A DNA stretch of 64,000 nucleotides from Paenibacillus woosongensis (GTDB lineage: Bacteria > Bacillota > Bacilli > Paenibacillales > Paenibacillaceae), in assembly GCF_009725165.1 (NCBI RefSeq), contig NZ_WNZW01000015.1:1-64000 (forward strand), given 5' to 3'. The translations under genes and the position numbers were made by a program. Below the pieces are notes generated by a model that saw only the letters and a list, made by a program, of their open reading frames with translations, did not search any database and was not told the origin of the DNA. Of the stretch, positions 26,721-34,561 are shown piece by piece (the first letter of the stretch is position 1; the number at the start of each line of letters is the position of its first letter).

Positions 26721-26738
26721 AATTGGGAGGTAAGAAGT

Positions 26739-27671
26739 ATGAGAGCGATAACGATTCATGGATACGGGGATCCAGATGTGCTAGAAGAACAGGAAGTGAC
26801 CGAACCCGCCTTTAACGACAACCAAGTTCTTGTGGAGGTAGTTGCGACTTCCGTTAATCCTGTCGATAGCAACATCCGGGCAGGTCTGGTGCAGGAGGTT
26901 TTTCCGGTACATCAATTTCCTCATATTCTAGGACTGGATCTTGCAGGTGTGGTTAAGGAAGTGGGAGCGGCGGTAAAACATGTGAAGCGAGGAGACCGAG
27001 TATTCGGCTTGGGGAGTTCAGGAACCTATGCTGAATATGCGGTTGCCGAAGGAACCCAAATCGCAAAACTGTCTTCTAACCTATCATTTAATGAAGCGGG
27101 AGCGTTGCCTGCCGTTGCCTTAACCGCTTGGCATTCATTGTTCCGTTATGGGGAGTTGAAGGAAGGCGAACGTGTGCTCATCCATGGCGGGGCAGGCGGT
27201 GTTGGGCATATAGCAATTCAAATGGCCAAGTTAACGGGTGCCCATGTTATTGCAACAGCAAGCTCAAGAAATCATGAATTTATTCGCCAACTAGGAGCGG
27301 ATGAAGTCATCGATTATACGGCCGTTGACTTCTCTGCGGTCGTCAGGGACGTGGATATGGTGCTTGATTTCATTGTTGGTCTGGAGCAAGAGAGAAATTG
27401 CAAAGTACTGAAGAAAGGCGGTAGGGTGGTTTCAATTGTAACTCCAGACATTGCCGACATCACACGAGCATATGATGTGAATGGTAAATTTGTCATTGTC
27501 GATCCGAAGCGTGAAGAACTGGAACAGATCCATGAGTGGATGCAGGATCAAAGGCTAAAGGTCCACATCAGCGACATATTCCCTCTGAGTGAGGCAGCTC
27601 TGCGCATGGCGCATACTCAAATTGAAACCAAGCATACCAGGGGAAAATTAGGGATACAAATTCGGGAATAA
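26739..27671 (+). CDS. NADPH:quinone oxidoreductase, MDR family
   Basis: A 310-residue zinc-free medium-chain reductase: MRAITIHGYGDPDVLEEQEV, GLDLAGVVKEVG, HGGAGGVGHIAIQMAKLTGA (nucleotide loop, about 147-166) and the QOR-typical end HTRGKLGI. ATG 26739 is chosen for GGGAGGTAAG just upstream. Reduces quinones or other electrophiles; probably released from repression by the divergent TetR when such compounds are present. Confidence 0.92.
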   Translation: MRAITIHGYGDPDVLEEQEVTEPAFNDNQVLVEVVATSVNPVDSNIRAGLVQEVFPVHQFPHILGLDLAGVVKEVGAAVKHVKRGDRVFGLGSSGTYAEYAVAEGTQIAKLSSNLSFNEAGALPAVALTAWHSLFRYGELKEGERVLIHGGAGGVGHIAIQMAKLTGAHVIATASSRNHEFIRQLGADEVIDYTAVDFSAVVRDVDMVLDFIVGLEQERNCKVLKKGGRVVSIVTPDIADITRAYDVNGKFVIVDPKREELEQIHEWMQDQRLKVHISDIFPLSEAALRMAHTQIETKHTRGKLGIQIRE

Positions 27672-27703
27672 GGCGAGCTGTTATACCAAAAGAGGAAGCA
27701 GAC

Positions 27704-28045
27704 TCAAGGGTGTTGGTTTTTTGCCCCCCACTCACATAGGCCTTCCAAAATAGGCAGCAGTGTTTTCGCTTTCTCTGTGAGACGGTACTCGACTTTTGGA
27801 GGAATTTGCGGATATTCTTTCCGCTCAACCATGCCATCTCTCTCTAATTCTTTGAGTTGTGAACTCAGTATTTTATAAGTAATAGCCCCAATCTGTCTCT
27901 TCAGATCATTAAAACGAACCGGTTCGTTTTCTGCCAAAAGGTAAATAATCACCATCTTCCATTTTCCGCCAATAACTGATAATGTATATCCGAACGGAGT
28001 ATCTTGAATATCTTTAACTTTACCTTTGTATTGAGCCATACCCAT
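27704..28045 (-). CDS. HxlR family regulator
   Basis: A 113-residue winged-helix protein: GYTLSVIGGKWKMVIIYLL, then NDLKRQIGAITYKILSSQLKELERDGMV and YRLTEKAKTLLPILEGLCEWG. AAAGGA precedes the chosen ATG; an upstream in-frame ATG at 28111 lies within the divergent promoter region. HxlR proteins (HypR, YodB, CatR) sense quinones and diamide, often via a Cys near the N-terminus; that Cys is absent here. Divergent from the broken ridA. Imperfect arms AAAGTGCG-TACTA (28080-28092) and TACTAATCGTACTTT (28116-28130) lie between them. Confidence 0.88.
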   Translation of the reverse strand: MGMAQYKGKVKDIQDTPFGYTLSVIGGKWKMVIIYLLAENEPVRFNDLKRQIGAITYKILSSQLKELERDGMVERKEYPQIPPKVEYRLTEKAKTLLPILEGLCEWGAKNQHP

Positions 28046-28156
28046 GTTTACACTATCCTTTCTGGTAGTATCTATCCATAAAGTGCGTACTACTTTTTTA
28101 GTTGTCTCCATTTTATACTAATCGTACTTTAAGCTAAAGGAGTGTACAAAATAATG

Positions 28157-28544
28157 ATGGCTAGAACTTATAATCACGGTGTTGCATGGGAAGAAGGCAG
28201 CGGCATTTCCCAAGGTTATTCCGTCAACGGCACGATTTACATTTCGTGACAATTCTCCCACGATAATGCAGAGCACATTGATCGGCGCAGGAGATATCGA
28301 GGCGCAGACTAGGCAGACGCTAGAGAATCTTGATCGTGTACTGGCAGGATTTGGTGCTACAAAGTCTAACCTCGCTTATGTTGAGATCTATCTGACCAAT
28401 GTGGAAGAACATTTTGAGCCTTGCATCCAGCTGTTTAAAGAATATATGGGGCAGCATCGGCCTGCCGGCAGTCTCATTGGCGTGACAACGTTGGCTTTCC
28501 CTGAGCAACTGATTGAAATCAGTGCCGTCGCCCACATGGACTGA
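28157..28544 (+). pseudogene. RidA/YjgF gene with a nonsense codon and frameshift
   Basis: The frame from ATG 28157 (RBS AAAGGAG) reads MARTYNHGVAWEEGSG and continues to TYIS, then TGA (28247-28249) where the family has Gly (IS-G-QFSHD). It resumes as QFSHDNAE; two bases are then missing and the rest (TLIGAGDIEAQTRQ.. to EISAVAHMD) is in another frame. The C-terminal part keeps the RidA signature. RidA proteins hydrolyse reactive enamines/imines. Two independent lesions argue for decay rather than a sequencing error. Confidence 0.8.
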
Positions 28545-28604
28545 TAATAATGATGCCGAAACATTCAACATGTCGCACCAAGTGCTAGAAAAGAGGTCTA
28601 TATA

Positions 28605-29546
28605 ATTGTAGGAAAAGCTCGAACCGCAACGATTATCGGACTAACTGCTTATACCGCACTTATGTTATATTTTCTGTATTTCGGCTTTGACCGGATCAAT
28701 AGCATCCACGATGGGGCGAATAGGTATAATCTGATCCCGGACGGTATTTCACTATCTTTACCAACGGGTAACGTGACCTGGTTTTGGTTTTATAACTTTG
28801 CGAATTTTGCGGCGTTCCTGCCCTATGGGATGTTCGTTCCGCGGGTGGCATCGGTCCGGTTTCTCCGGTTCTTAGGGTTGTTTCTCGTTACGATCTCGAT
28901 TCTTGAAGCATTGCAATGGGCGACCGGGCTGGGAAGCTTCGATATTGACGACATTCTCACAAATGTGCTAGGGGGTGTCGTTGGGTATATGGCGCAGAGA
29001 TGGGTGCCTCGCACGAAGGATACCTTGAAGGGAATAGGGATGATCTTCGCCGCGGCGGCTCTGTTCTCGCTCGGAACGATCATTGCAGTCCAGGGGATAA
29101 ATCATTGGATTGCGAAGGCAACAAGCGTCGAGGCAGGCAGAGAGGTCGGGATCGACAGTCTTCCGGTAAAGGAAGGTTTGATCTCCTGGGACCCCAGCCC
29201 CGCTGGATTTGAAGTCGGGGGCCATCAAATGGAGCCTCAGGTGAATTTGTTGAGCAGAGAGAACCCGGGATCAACGAGTGTAACGTACGCGTTGGATGGG
29301 AAGTATTTGACCTTCTCTGGCAACATGGGCGTTCCGGACGCCATCCCTCAGGGTGAAAGTACGGTGATCATCGCCTTGGACGGCGAGGTCAGCGAGAGGA
29401 TCGTCAGCAGCGAAAACGCCAGTTATTTTGAAATGGACGTGTATGGGGCGAAAGAGCTTACCATAACGATTAGGAATGAAAACGATAAGCCGAATACGAA
29501 TGTCGTGCTATGGGATATGATTCTCACAGAAATAAAGAATCGATAA
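28605..29546 (+). CDS. VanZ family membrane protein, likely ATT start
   Basis: VanZ-like N-terminal half with four membrane segments: TATIIGLTAYTALMLYFLYFG, VTWFWFYNFANFAAFLPYG, FLRFLGLFLVTISILEALQ, and FDIDDILTNVLGGVVGYM with the conserved acidic loop. An unusual extracytoplasmic C-terminal domain of about 130 residues follows a fifth segment. The first ATG in frame (28662) lies in the middle of segment 1. No ATG, GTG or TTG precedes it; ATT at 28605 is 8 nt behind AAGAGG and gives a normal VanZ beginning. 313 residues from that start. VanZ proteins contribute to teicoplanin or lipopeptide tolerance; the role here is unknown. Confidence 0.75.
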   Translation: MVGKARTATIIGLTAYTALMLYFLYFGFDRINSIHDGANRYNLIPDGISLSLPTGNVTWFWFYNFANFAAFLPYGMFVPRVASVRFLRFLGLFLVTISILEALQWATGLGSFDIDDILTNVLGGVVGYMAQRWVPRTKDTLKGIGMIFAAAALFSLGTIIAVQGINHWIAKATSVEAGREVGIDSLPVKEGLISWDPSPAGFEVGGHQMEPQVNLLSRENPGSTSVTYALDGKYLTFSGNMGVPDAIPQGESTVIIALDGEVSERIVSSENASYFEMDVYGAKELTITIRNENDKPNTNVVLWDMILTEIKNR

Positions 29547-29621
29547 CGAGATTAACCTTATTATAAGTTACGCTATTAGTTGCTAAGCGAAGAAGGCAGT
29601 GATTTATACAGCCGTTAGACT

Positions 29622-29789
29622 TCAATTTCGTAGTAAAAATTCACGTTGGTAAATTGCCTGAATCCTTTCCAAAACGTGTTGCGCTTCGCCTGCGGAGATG
29701 AGCTTTTTCTCCGGACCGGCCAGAGTGGGCAAGTCTCCGAACTCCGTAGGGTAAGCCCGCAGGTGGAGTATACGGAACGATAGTTGCAT
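29622..29789 (-). CDS. Hypothetical 55-residue ORF, possibly a gene remnant
   Basis: ATG-initiated reading with protein-like composition, beginning MQLSFRILHLRAYPTEFGDL and ending HVLERIQAIYQREFLLRN. No RBS is seen, so it may be the 3' end of a lost gene. No family recognised. Confidence 0.3.
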   Translation of the reverse strand: MQLSFRILHLRAYPTEFGDLPTLAGPEKKLISAGEAQHVLERIQAIYQREFLLRN

Positions 29790-29819
29790 TACTACCGGTA
29801 AATCGTGGGGGATTACGGC

Positions 29820-29998
29820 GGAATCATAGAGAACAACATCGATACGAATTTTGCGTTATCAGCGATTCTGTTTGAAAATTCATACTGAATCGTTATTTTT
29901 TTGTCAATTTGAGCAAATGTGTATGAATTTTCATATAGAAACCATAGAGTAAACGTTTGAAGGGCAATTTAGTATGATTTTTCGAGTATATTATACGG
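29820..29998 (+). repeat. 179-bp dispersed repeat, copy R2
   Basis: Same length as R1 at 14351 and about four fifths identical by eye; includes TATGAATTTTCATA and ends TATATTATACGG. Followed by AAGGATGG and a truncated ORF at 30042. Confidence 0.7.
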
Positions 29999-30041
29999 GC
30001 ACTTGATTGAATTAACGTAGTCGTCGTAAGGATGGATGCGC

Positions 30042-30143
30042 ATGAATACCTGGCTCAGAAAAATCCACTTCTTCTACATACTCGTTGCTGCAGCCGCAGT
30101 TCCATTTTTCAGTCGTACGATATTCGTAGCACCTGTGTTCTGA
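30042..30143 (+). pseudogene. Truncated start of a membrane protein gene
   Basis: ATG after AAGGATGG encodes 33 residues: a basic start MNTWLRKIHFFY then a hydrophobic segment (LVAAAAVPFF), then stop. It looks like the first membrane segment of a longer protein whose remainder is lost. Its upstream region is repeat R2. Confidence 0.45.
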
Positions 30144-30220
30144 ATCACTTCATCGAAACGATGACGACCTAGTGGGCAGATTGCGCGAAGGTGGACAGGA
30201 TCGAACAATACCCCTTAGTA

Positions 30221-30404
30221 CTAACGGTTGCCATGGCTGTTAATCGGCCGATTTTTCACTTTTTAAGAATCTAACGGTTGTAGATGCTGCTATTTTAACG
30301 TTTTTAATATGTTGAATTGAATTCGGCACATATAACGTGGATTCCAACTGTTAGAACATCGATGTGTTCGTTTTCACCAGATTAACAGCTGTGGCAACCG
30401 TTAG
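30221..30404. repeat. 184-bp symmetric element (MITE-like)
   Basis: Ends are inverted repeats of about 25 bp (CTAACGGTTGCCA..GCTGTTAATC, 23 of 25 matching). CTAACGGTTG occurs at 30221 and 30271, and its complement CAAC(C/T)GTTAG at 30345 and 30395, so each arm has two copies 50 bp apart, all symmetric about 30312.5. No ORF inside and no clear target-site duplication. Confidence 0.6.
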
Positions 30405-30836
30405 AAATTTGGAAAGGTGCGCAGGCTTTTCGAACCGTCTTCGTGAAACCAGTGAGGGAAGTGGACTAGATTTAGATTCAACCGTAAGCCATTTAATGCG
30501 CTTCGACTCCCGGTTGGCTATAAATATCCCTAAGTTTATTTGAGAGAGATGTATAGATGCGGTATGAAATGACTGTGCTGCTGGAGTATTCATCGTAAAG
30601 GCGCCGAGAGATGACTTATTGTATGCTTACCTGTATTAAATTGGAGAACCGTACCCGCGTAAGCCAGAGACTTATTCCAAATGAAAAGTATTATTTTACG
30701 AAGGCCACATCACAAAATAACTTGGTTGATACGGTAATCGTTTTGTAAAAACGCTTTATTATATTTAAAGTTTCCCTAGAATTTGGTGGAGTCCTTAACT
30801 AAAATATGGAGAAGTAGCTTAGAGGAGGATGTTTCA
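30405..30836. other. Intergenic stretch without a recognisable gene
   Basis: No supported CDS on either strand. TTTAAAGTTTCCCTAGAATT at 30765 resembles a sequence at 25351. It leads into a well-formed RBS (AGAGGAGG) at 30821. Confidence 0.4.
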
Positions 30837-30881
30837 ATGCTAAATAAGGTGATTATCATTCAATGCGGGAAGTCGTTGTGA
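30837..30881 (+). other. 14-codon ORF ahead of the phosphotransferase gene
   Basis: AGAGGAGGATGTTTCA-ATG opens MLNKVIIIQCGKSL-stop, 24 nt before the phosphotransferase start. Either a leader peptide or the fused ends of a deleted P-loop kinase gene (VIII..GKS pattern). Confidence 0.4.
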
Positions 30882-30905
30882 AATATTTGACTGGAGGAGA
30901 TATTT

Positions 30906-31976
30906 ATAAATCATTGCGAAGTTGTTAAAATCAGTGATGCCTATTTACTTTCATTAGTAACAGAGCTGTACGGATTGGAAGGTTATGAATTTCAGCTGAT
31001 ACCGGCACATGACGGAGGACGGAACGTCGTATATACCTGTGAGAAAGAGGGTGACGACGCAATACTCCGAATTGCTTTCTTGCCTGACAGGAGCCGGGGG
31101 GATTTTCTGGCCGAAGTGGAATATGTCAGGTATTTGTTCGAGCATGGCGGAAGTGTCTCGGATGTTGTCAGCTCTCGGAAGGGGAATTTGCTGGAAGAGA
31201 TCACCCATAATAATCATACCTTCTTTATCTGTCTGTTTAAGAAAGCAAGGGGAAAATTGCTCGTAGAAAATCATTATCAGTATCGGGAAGGCGTTCCAAT
31301 TACCGAGTATTACTACAATTGTGGTAAAGTCCTGGGGAAACTGCATCAGATATCGAAAGGATACCAACCTGTTCATCGCCGGTCTAGTTTTTTTGACAAG
31401 TACAATGCTGACTATATCGAGAAACTGATCCCCGGCTCGCTACCATTGCTGAAGGAGAAGCTGTTAGAGCTCCTAGAAGCCTTAGATGGGTTGGACAGGA
31501 ACCTCGAATCCTTTGGTATGGTCCATTTTGATTACAACGATGGGAATTATTCGATAGATTTTGATACAGGTCAGATAATGGTATACGATTTCGATAATTC
31601 ATGTTACTGCTGGTATATGTTTGACCTAGCGGGTCTTTGGACACACGGAGTGGGCTGGATACAATTTGAACCAGATGCCGATAAACGAAAAAAGTTCATG
31701 GATGATTATTTTGAAACCGTCCTTGCGGGATACAGAACTGAGACAAGTATCGAGTGTTCAATGCTAGAAAAATTACCCCTATTTATCCAAGTATCCCTTA
31801 TGGAGAGTATTAACGATGCGTTCGAGGTTATGCGGAACAATGGCGAAGAGCCGGAGTGTGATGAAGACTTGTCATATCGCATAAAATGCCTGGAAGATGA
31901 TATTCCCTACATGGGTTTTTTCCATGAAATTTACTCGTGTGAAGAACCCTTTGAGTATGAGGTACGGACGATTTAG
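30906..31976 (+). CDS. Phosphotransferase (APH/choline-kinase fold), likely ATA start
   Basis: A kinase-like fold protein of about 356 residues. Visible: N-lobe FQLIPAHDGGRNVVYTCEKEGDDAILRI, catalytic loop MVHFDYNDGN (Brenner-type H-x-D-x4-N) and metal-binding IMVYDFDNSC. Such proteins phosphorylate small molecules, for example aminoglycosides, homoserine or choline; the substrate cannot be told. TTG 30975 has no RBS and would remove N-lobe residues. The frame is open back to TGA 30888 and offers only ATA at 30906 at 7 nt from GGAGGA. Preceded by a short ORF that may be a leader. Confidence 0.78.
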   Translation: MNHCEVVKISDAYLLSLVTELYGLEGYEFQLIPAHDGGRNVVYTCEKEGDDAILRIAFLPDRSRGDFLAEVEYVRYLFEHGGSVSDVVSSRKGNLLEEITHNNHTFFICLFKKARGKLLVENHYQYREGVPITEYYYNCGKVLGKLHQISKGYQPVHRRSSFFDKYNADYIEKLIPGSLPLLKEKLLELLEALDGLDRNLESFGMVHFDYNDGNYSIDFDTGQIMVYDFDNSCYCWYMFDLAGLWTHGVGWIQFEPDADKRKKFMDDYFETVLAGYRTETSIECSMLEKLPLFIQVSLMESINDAFEVMRNNGEEPECDEDLSYRIKCLEDDIPYMGFFHEIYSCEEPFEYEVRTI

Positions 31977-31984
31977 TTTTATAA

Positions 31985-32016
31985 AAAGGCCATCCTGAAA
32001 CAGGATGGCCTTAAAA
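31985..32016 (+). terminator. Rho-independent terminator
   Basis: AAGGCCATCCTG-AAA-CAGGATGGCCTT followed by AAAATTTG; A-rich on the left, so it may act in both directions. Confidence 0.75.
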
Positions 32017-32056
32017 TTTGCTGTTACAGCCTTGGGGAGGGGGAACCGTACCATAA
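32017..32056. repeat. Terminator-tail repeat, copy C
   Basis: TTTGCTGTTACAGC..GGGAACCGTACCATAA directly behind a terminator; related to copies at 5880, 14275 and 59821. Confidence 0.45.
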
Positions 32057-32131
32057 GGAATGGAAAGTTTTTGCTGCGGGCGGGCATAATAGATCCATGG
32101 TGTGTGATAGGAAGGAGCTATATGACAAGTG

Positions 32132-32728
32132 ATGGATCATCCCTTTGTAATCTTACCTGAAGAACAAGCGCCCAAAGGTATAGAGCACTGTGAATTGTGC
32201 GAACTATCCAAGCAGCGGAATCGTCTCATCTGGGGTGAAGGAAATCCGAGAGCTTCGCTTATGATGATTCTGGATAATCCCGGAGCCCGGGAGGATCGGC
32301 AAGGAAATTCATTTCTGTGTGGTACCCGAGAAACGCTCCAACTCGGCATGAGAGAGGCAGGGATAGAAGTAAATGAGGTTTATGTCACCTATTTGCTAAA
32401 ACGCCGACCGATGCGTGCCTATAATAAGCCTGACACTAGAGCCGCGTGTCTTCCTCATTTAGAGATGCAGATCTTTCAGAAGCAGCCGCTTGTACTATTT
32501 GGATTTGGAAATGTCGTGGTGGAAGGCTTATTCCCGGATAAGGAGAGTGCCAGTGTTAAGGAATTACGAGGCAGTTGGCAGGAGTTTCAGGGTACGCCTA
32601 TCAGCTTCACCTATCACCCGCTGGCAGTAAGAAGACGACCCAATCTACTAAGGTTCTTCGTAGAAGATTTAAAGGCTTTGAAGGAGAAGTGGAATGAGAT
32701 TCAACACGTCCGGAAAACCAGCACATAA
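32132..32728 (+). CDS. Uracil-DNA glycosylase family protein (family 4-like)
   Basis: A 198-residue protein: HCELCELSKQRN (first Cys pair of the 4Fe-4S site in family 4 enzymes), MMILDNPGAREDRQGNSF (uracil-recognition motif A, normally GEAPGxxED), FGFGNVVVEGLFP and the C-terminal TYHPLAVRRRP (motif B with His). Removal of uracil from DNA is the family function, but motif A has Asp-Asn for Glu-Ala, so activity is uncertain. The good RBS (AAGGAG, 32113) is better spaced for an out-of-frame ATG at 32121 opening a 12-codon ORF. Confidence 0.75.
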   Translation: MDHPFVILPEEQAPKGIEHCELCELSKQRNRLIWGEGNPRASLMMILDNPGAREDRQGNSFLCGTRETLQLGMREAGIEVNEVYVTYLLKRRPMRAYNKPDTRAACLPHLEMQIFQKQPLVLFGFGNVVVEGLFPDKESASVKELRGSWQEFQGTPISFTYHPLAVRRRPNLLRFFVEDLKALKEKWNEIQHVRKTST

Positions 32729-32798
32729 AATTAAACAAAGATTAAACTTGAGTGCGCCTTAAAGCGAACCTAAGGATGTTAAGATTGCGGTTGAGGTG

Positions 32799-32996
32799 AT
32801 GAAAATGAACGTTAAAAAACGGAACTGGGCAGGGTATATGGCGTTCATCTGCGGGTTATTATATGCACTTCCGCACTTTTGGTGGGGTTTGGGAATTTCT
32901 TTTGGCTTCCCGGGAAATTTTGCAAAGGTGCCAGACGAATTATTAACACGACTCATTGGTTATTGGTTTATGGGAGGATTTAGATTTGGACTGTAA
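32799..32996 (+). pseudogene. Truncated DUF3995-like membrane protein
   Basis: After GAGGTG, the reading begins MKMNVKKRNWAGYMAFICGL and has one and a half membrane segments (AGYMAFICGLLYALPHFWWGLG; LIGYWFMGGF), then stops. It looks like the first third of a four-segment protein. A separate short coding-like tail (33001-33099, ending FDDMYIVYTSR) follows and is not assignable. Confidence 0.5.
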
Positions 32997-33169
32997 TTCG
33001 ATGTTTGATGGTAGCTTGAAACGTCTAGAGCAAAAACCATCCCACATTGAGGAAGCAAGATCATTTGATGATATGTATATTGTTTATACTAGTCGATGAA
33101 AACAGTATTTCATTTAAAAAGAGAAATGTAGCTGAATTAGAGAGTAGATTCGATTATTAAATTAGAAAA

Positions 33170-33200
33170 ATAAGAGAGAGCCTCTATAAGCTCTCTCAGA
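33170..33200 (-). terminator. Terminator of the leftward small secreted-protein gene
   Basis: GAGAGAGC / GCTCTCTC with an 8-nt loop; on the minus strand it is followed by TTATTTTTCT. Confidence 0.7.
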
Positions 33201-33213
33201 TGAAATATTTATA

Positions 33214-33507
33214 TTATTTAATCCAAACTGTCCACCAATGTGTATCTGTAGTCAAATTGTCATCAATGAATGAAAAATAATAGGTGGAGCCTTGGTATTG
33301 AATACTGGTTCCATTAAAATCGCTTCTTTTATAATCTTTTTTTGGATAAGGAATGCCAACCGCGTTACATGTTGGGCAGTAACCGCCTAACTGTACCACT
33401 CCTTTGGTACTGCTATTTTGTGTGGTTGCCTGTTCAGCAGATACAGGGATGACTAACAGAGAAGCAGTAAGAATAGTTGCAGAAATAGCTGAGAAGATTT
33501 TTTTCAT
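33214..33507 (-). CDS. Small secreted protein with a CPTC motif
   Basis: A 97-residue protein with a signal peptide (MKKIFSAISATILTASLLVIPVSA, cleavage before EQ). The mature part of about 73 residues carries one CPTC motif (GGYCPTCNA) and ends in an aromatic beta-rich stretch (YYFSFIDDN..HWWTVWIK). No family is recognised. A C-x-x-C in a secreted peptide could form a disulfide or bind metal. Divergent from the 49-residue cysteine-rich gene at 33608, with which it shares about 100 bp of upstream DNA. Confidence 0.8.
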   Translation of the reverse strand: MKKIFSAISATILTASLLVIPVSAEQATTQNSSTKGVVQLGGYCPTCNAVGIPYPKKDYKRSDFNGTSIQYQGSTYYFSFIDDNLTTDTHWWTVWIK

Positions 33508-33607
33508 AGAATCATCTCCTTATATTTTAATTCAATGGTTATATTACCATAATACCAATATAGAGTAAATAAAACTATTTATTAACAAATAAACCAAGGA
33601 GACTATT

Positions 33608-33757
33608 ATGGAACAAGAGCAATTTGTTCATATTTATGACCAGAGAGAAATAATTTGCTCAGAAACAGGAAAAAAAGAAGTTGCTGAAATGTGTGAAGAT
33701 GAGGGTGGATATATGTGGGAACAATGTACTGGATGTGGTTGTCATACATGGTTGTAA
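33608..33757 (+). CDS. 49-residue cysteine-rich small protein
   Basis: ATG 33608 has AAGGAG 7 nt upstream. The acidic first part (MEQEQFVHIYDQREIICSE) is followed by EDEGG and a tail with three close cysteines (EQCTGCGCHTWL). Leader-like acidity, a GG pair and a Cys/Thr-rich end resemble ribosomally made peptide precursors, but no modification enzyme is adjacent, and a zinc-binding small protein is equally possible. Divergent from the CPTC secreted protein. Confidence 0.6.
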   Translation: MEQEQFVHIYDQREIICSETGKKEVAEMCEDEGGYMWEQCTGCGCHTWL

Positions 33758-33952
33758 AAGTAGAAAATAAGATGAAATTTTTCATTATTCCGGCAGTTGT
33801 TATCATATATGGGTATAGCTGCTTTTAGTTTAGCGTTTTCTTCTATTGATCCAAAAATTAAGGCTATCGGAATTTTAATAGGTTTGACATTTGTCTATAT
33901 CACAATAATGATCAATATGTATTTTTCAATTATCAATGCCAGAAACAGATAA
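33748..33952 (+). pseudogene. Frameshifted small membrane protein
   Basis: Frame 1 gives MVVKVENKMKFFIIPAVVII and stops at TAG; from about 33809 another frame continues with GIAAFSLAFSSIDPKIKAIG and a second membrane segment to NARNR-stop. One base change in length joins them to a two-segment protein of about 67 residues. Confidence 0.5.
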
Positions 33953-34112
33953 AAAAGAATTAAAACGGTTTTATCTGTTTTCTCCTTCTCGGTCTGCATG
34001 GGTTTCTCGTTCAACGAACAATCATTATTCGGCCATTAATACGGCTGAAAAGCTGGGTTTTGTAAATGGGGGTGAAACAGGTGAGCGACTATCTTACAGA
34101 ACAAATTGAGAG

Positions 34113-34280
34113 ATGGCGATCGGACGTGTCGTTTCCGCTCCCTCTTTTGCAGAACAGGATGCAAGCCCGATGGCGGCATGGGGATATGTGTGGTATGCAC
34201 TGTTCCTTGTCTGGGGAATTTCGCTTGGCTTTGCTGCCTATTTCGATGTAAAATCCAAATCACTTAGACTTCGTGGATAG
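34113..34280 (+). CDS. Small membrane protein, possibly truncated
   Basis: A 55-residue reading: soluble start MAIGRVVSAPSFAEQD, one membrane segment (GYVWYALFLVWGISLGFAAYF) and basic end KSKSLRLRG. Codon and residue pattern look genuine, but no RBS is near this ATG; GGGGGTG with GTG 34081 starts another frame that enters the same stretch, so a frameshift is possible. The gap 33953-34112 holds nothing else. Confidence 0.4.
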   Translation: MAIGRVVSAPSFAEQDASPMAAWGYVWYALFLVWGISLGFAAYFDVKSKSLRLRG

Positions 34281-34316
34281 ATAGGATTATACAACGTTAT
34301 ACCTAAAAGAGGTGAA

Positions 34317-34392
34317 TGTCTTGAGGCATTCGCTAAAAATGGGGTGGTACCATGTGAGCCGCTCTCGTCCCTTTAAGGATGAGGGTTTTTTG
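34317..34392 (+). ncRNA. Truncated T-box leader (antiterminator/terminator part)
   Basis: Contains the T-box core GGGTGGTACC (34342-34351) followed by a terminator CTCTCGTCC-CTTTAA-GGATGAGGG-TTTTTT (34362-34391). GAATG-TCTTGAG-GCATTC ahead of it may be stem III. The core lacks the usual GCG after TGGTACC, and there is no room for stem I with a specifier codon. The next gene is not an aminoacyl-tRNA synthetase but the first gene of the bacteriocin locus, 170 nt on. Confidence 0.6.
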
Positions 34393-34561
34393 TTGTCCAA
34401 AATGAGGGGGAAATCTCCTACCCCAGAACGAAGAAGCTGGTGAGATTATATGGGTATATTGTAGAAATTTGGTACATTCATCCTATGTAATAATATTCCA
34501 TATTAAGATATATTTATATGCAAACGATGCCTGGGGCCACAACGTAAGGGGGTGGTGACAC

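Noticed and set aside
28179..28544. 121-residue RidA protein starting at 28179 as functional
   Set aside because: Its first 27 residues come from a shifted frame; true RidA sequence begins only at TLIGAGD and the N-terminal part is in another frame behind a stop.
29820..30143. Repeat R2 plus the following ORF as an insertion sequence
   Set aside because: No transposase, no terminal inverted repeats and no target duplication were found; the ORF is a 33-residue membrane-segment stub.
30351..30593. 80-residue minus-strand reading MNTPAAQSFH...
   Set aside because: No RBS, composition unlike the neighbouring proteins, and it overlaps the symmetric repeat.
32121..33099. Small readings 32121-32159 and 33001-33099 as independent genes
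   Set aside because: The first is probably only a leader or chance overlap; the second has no RBS and looks like the tail of a lost gene.
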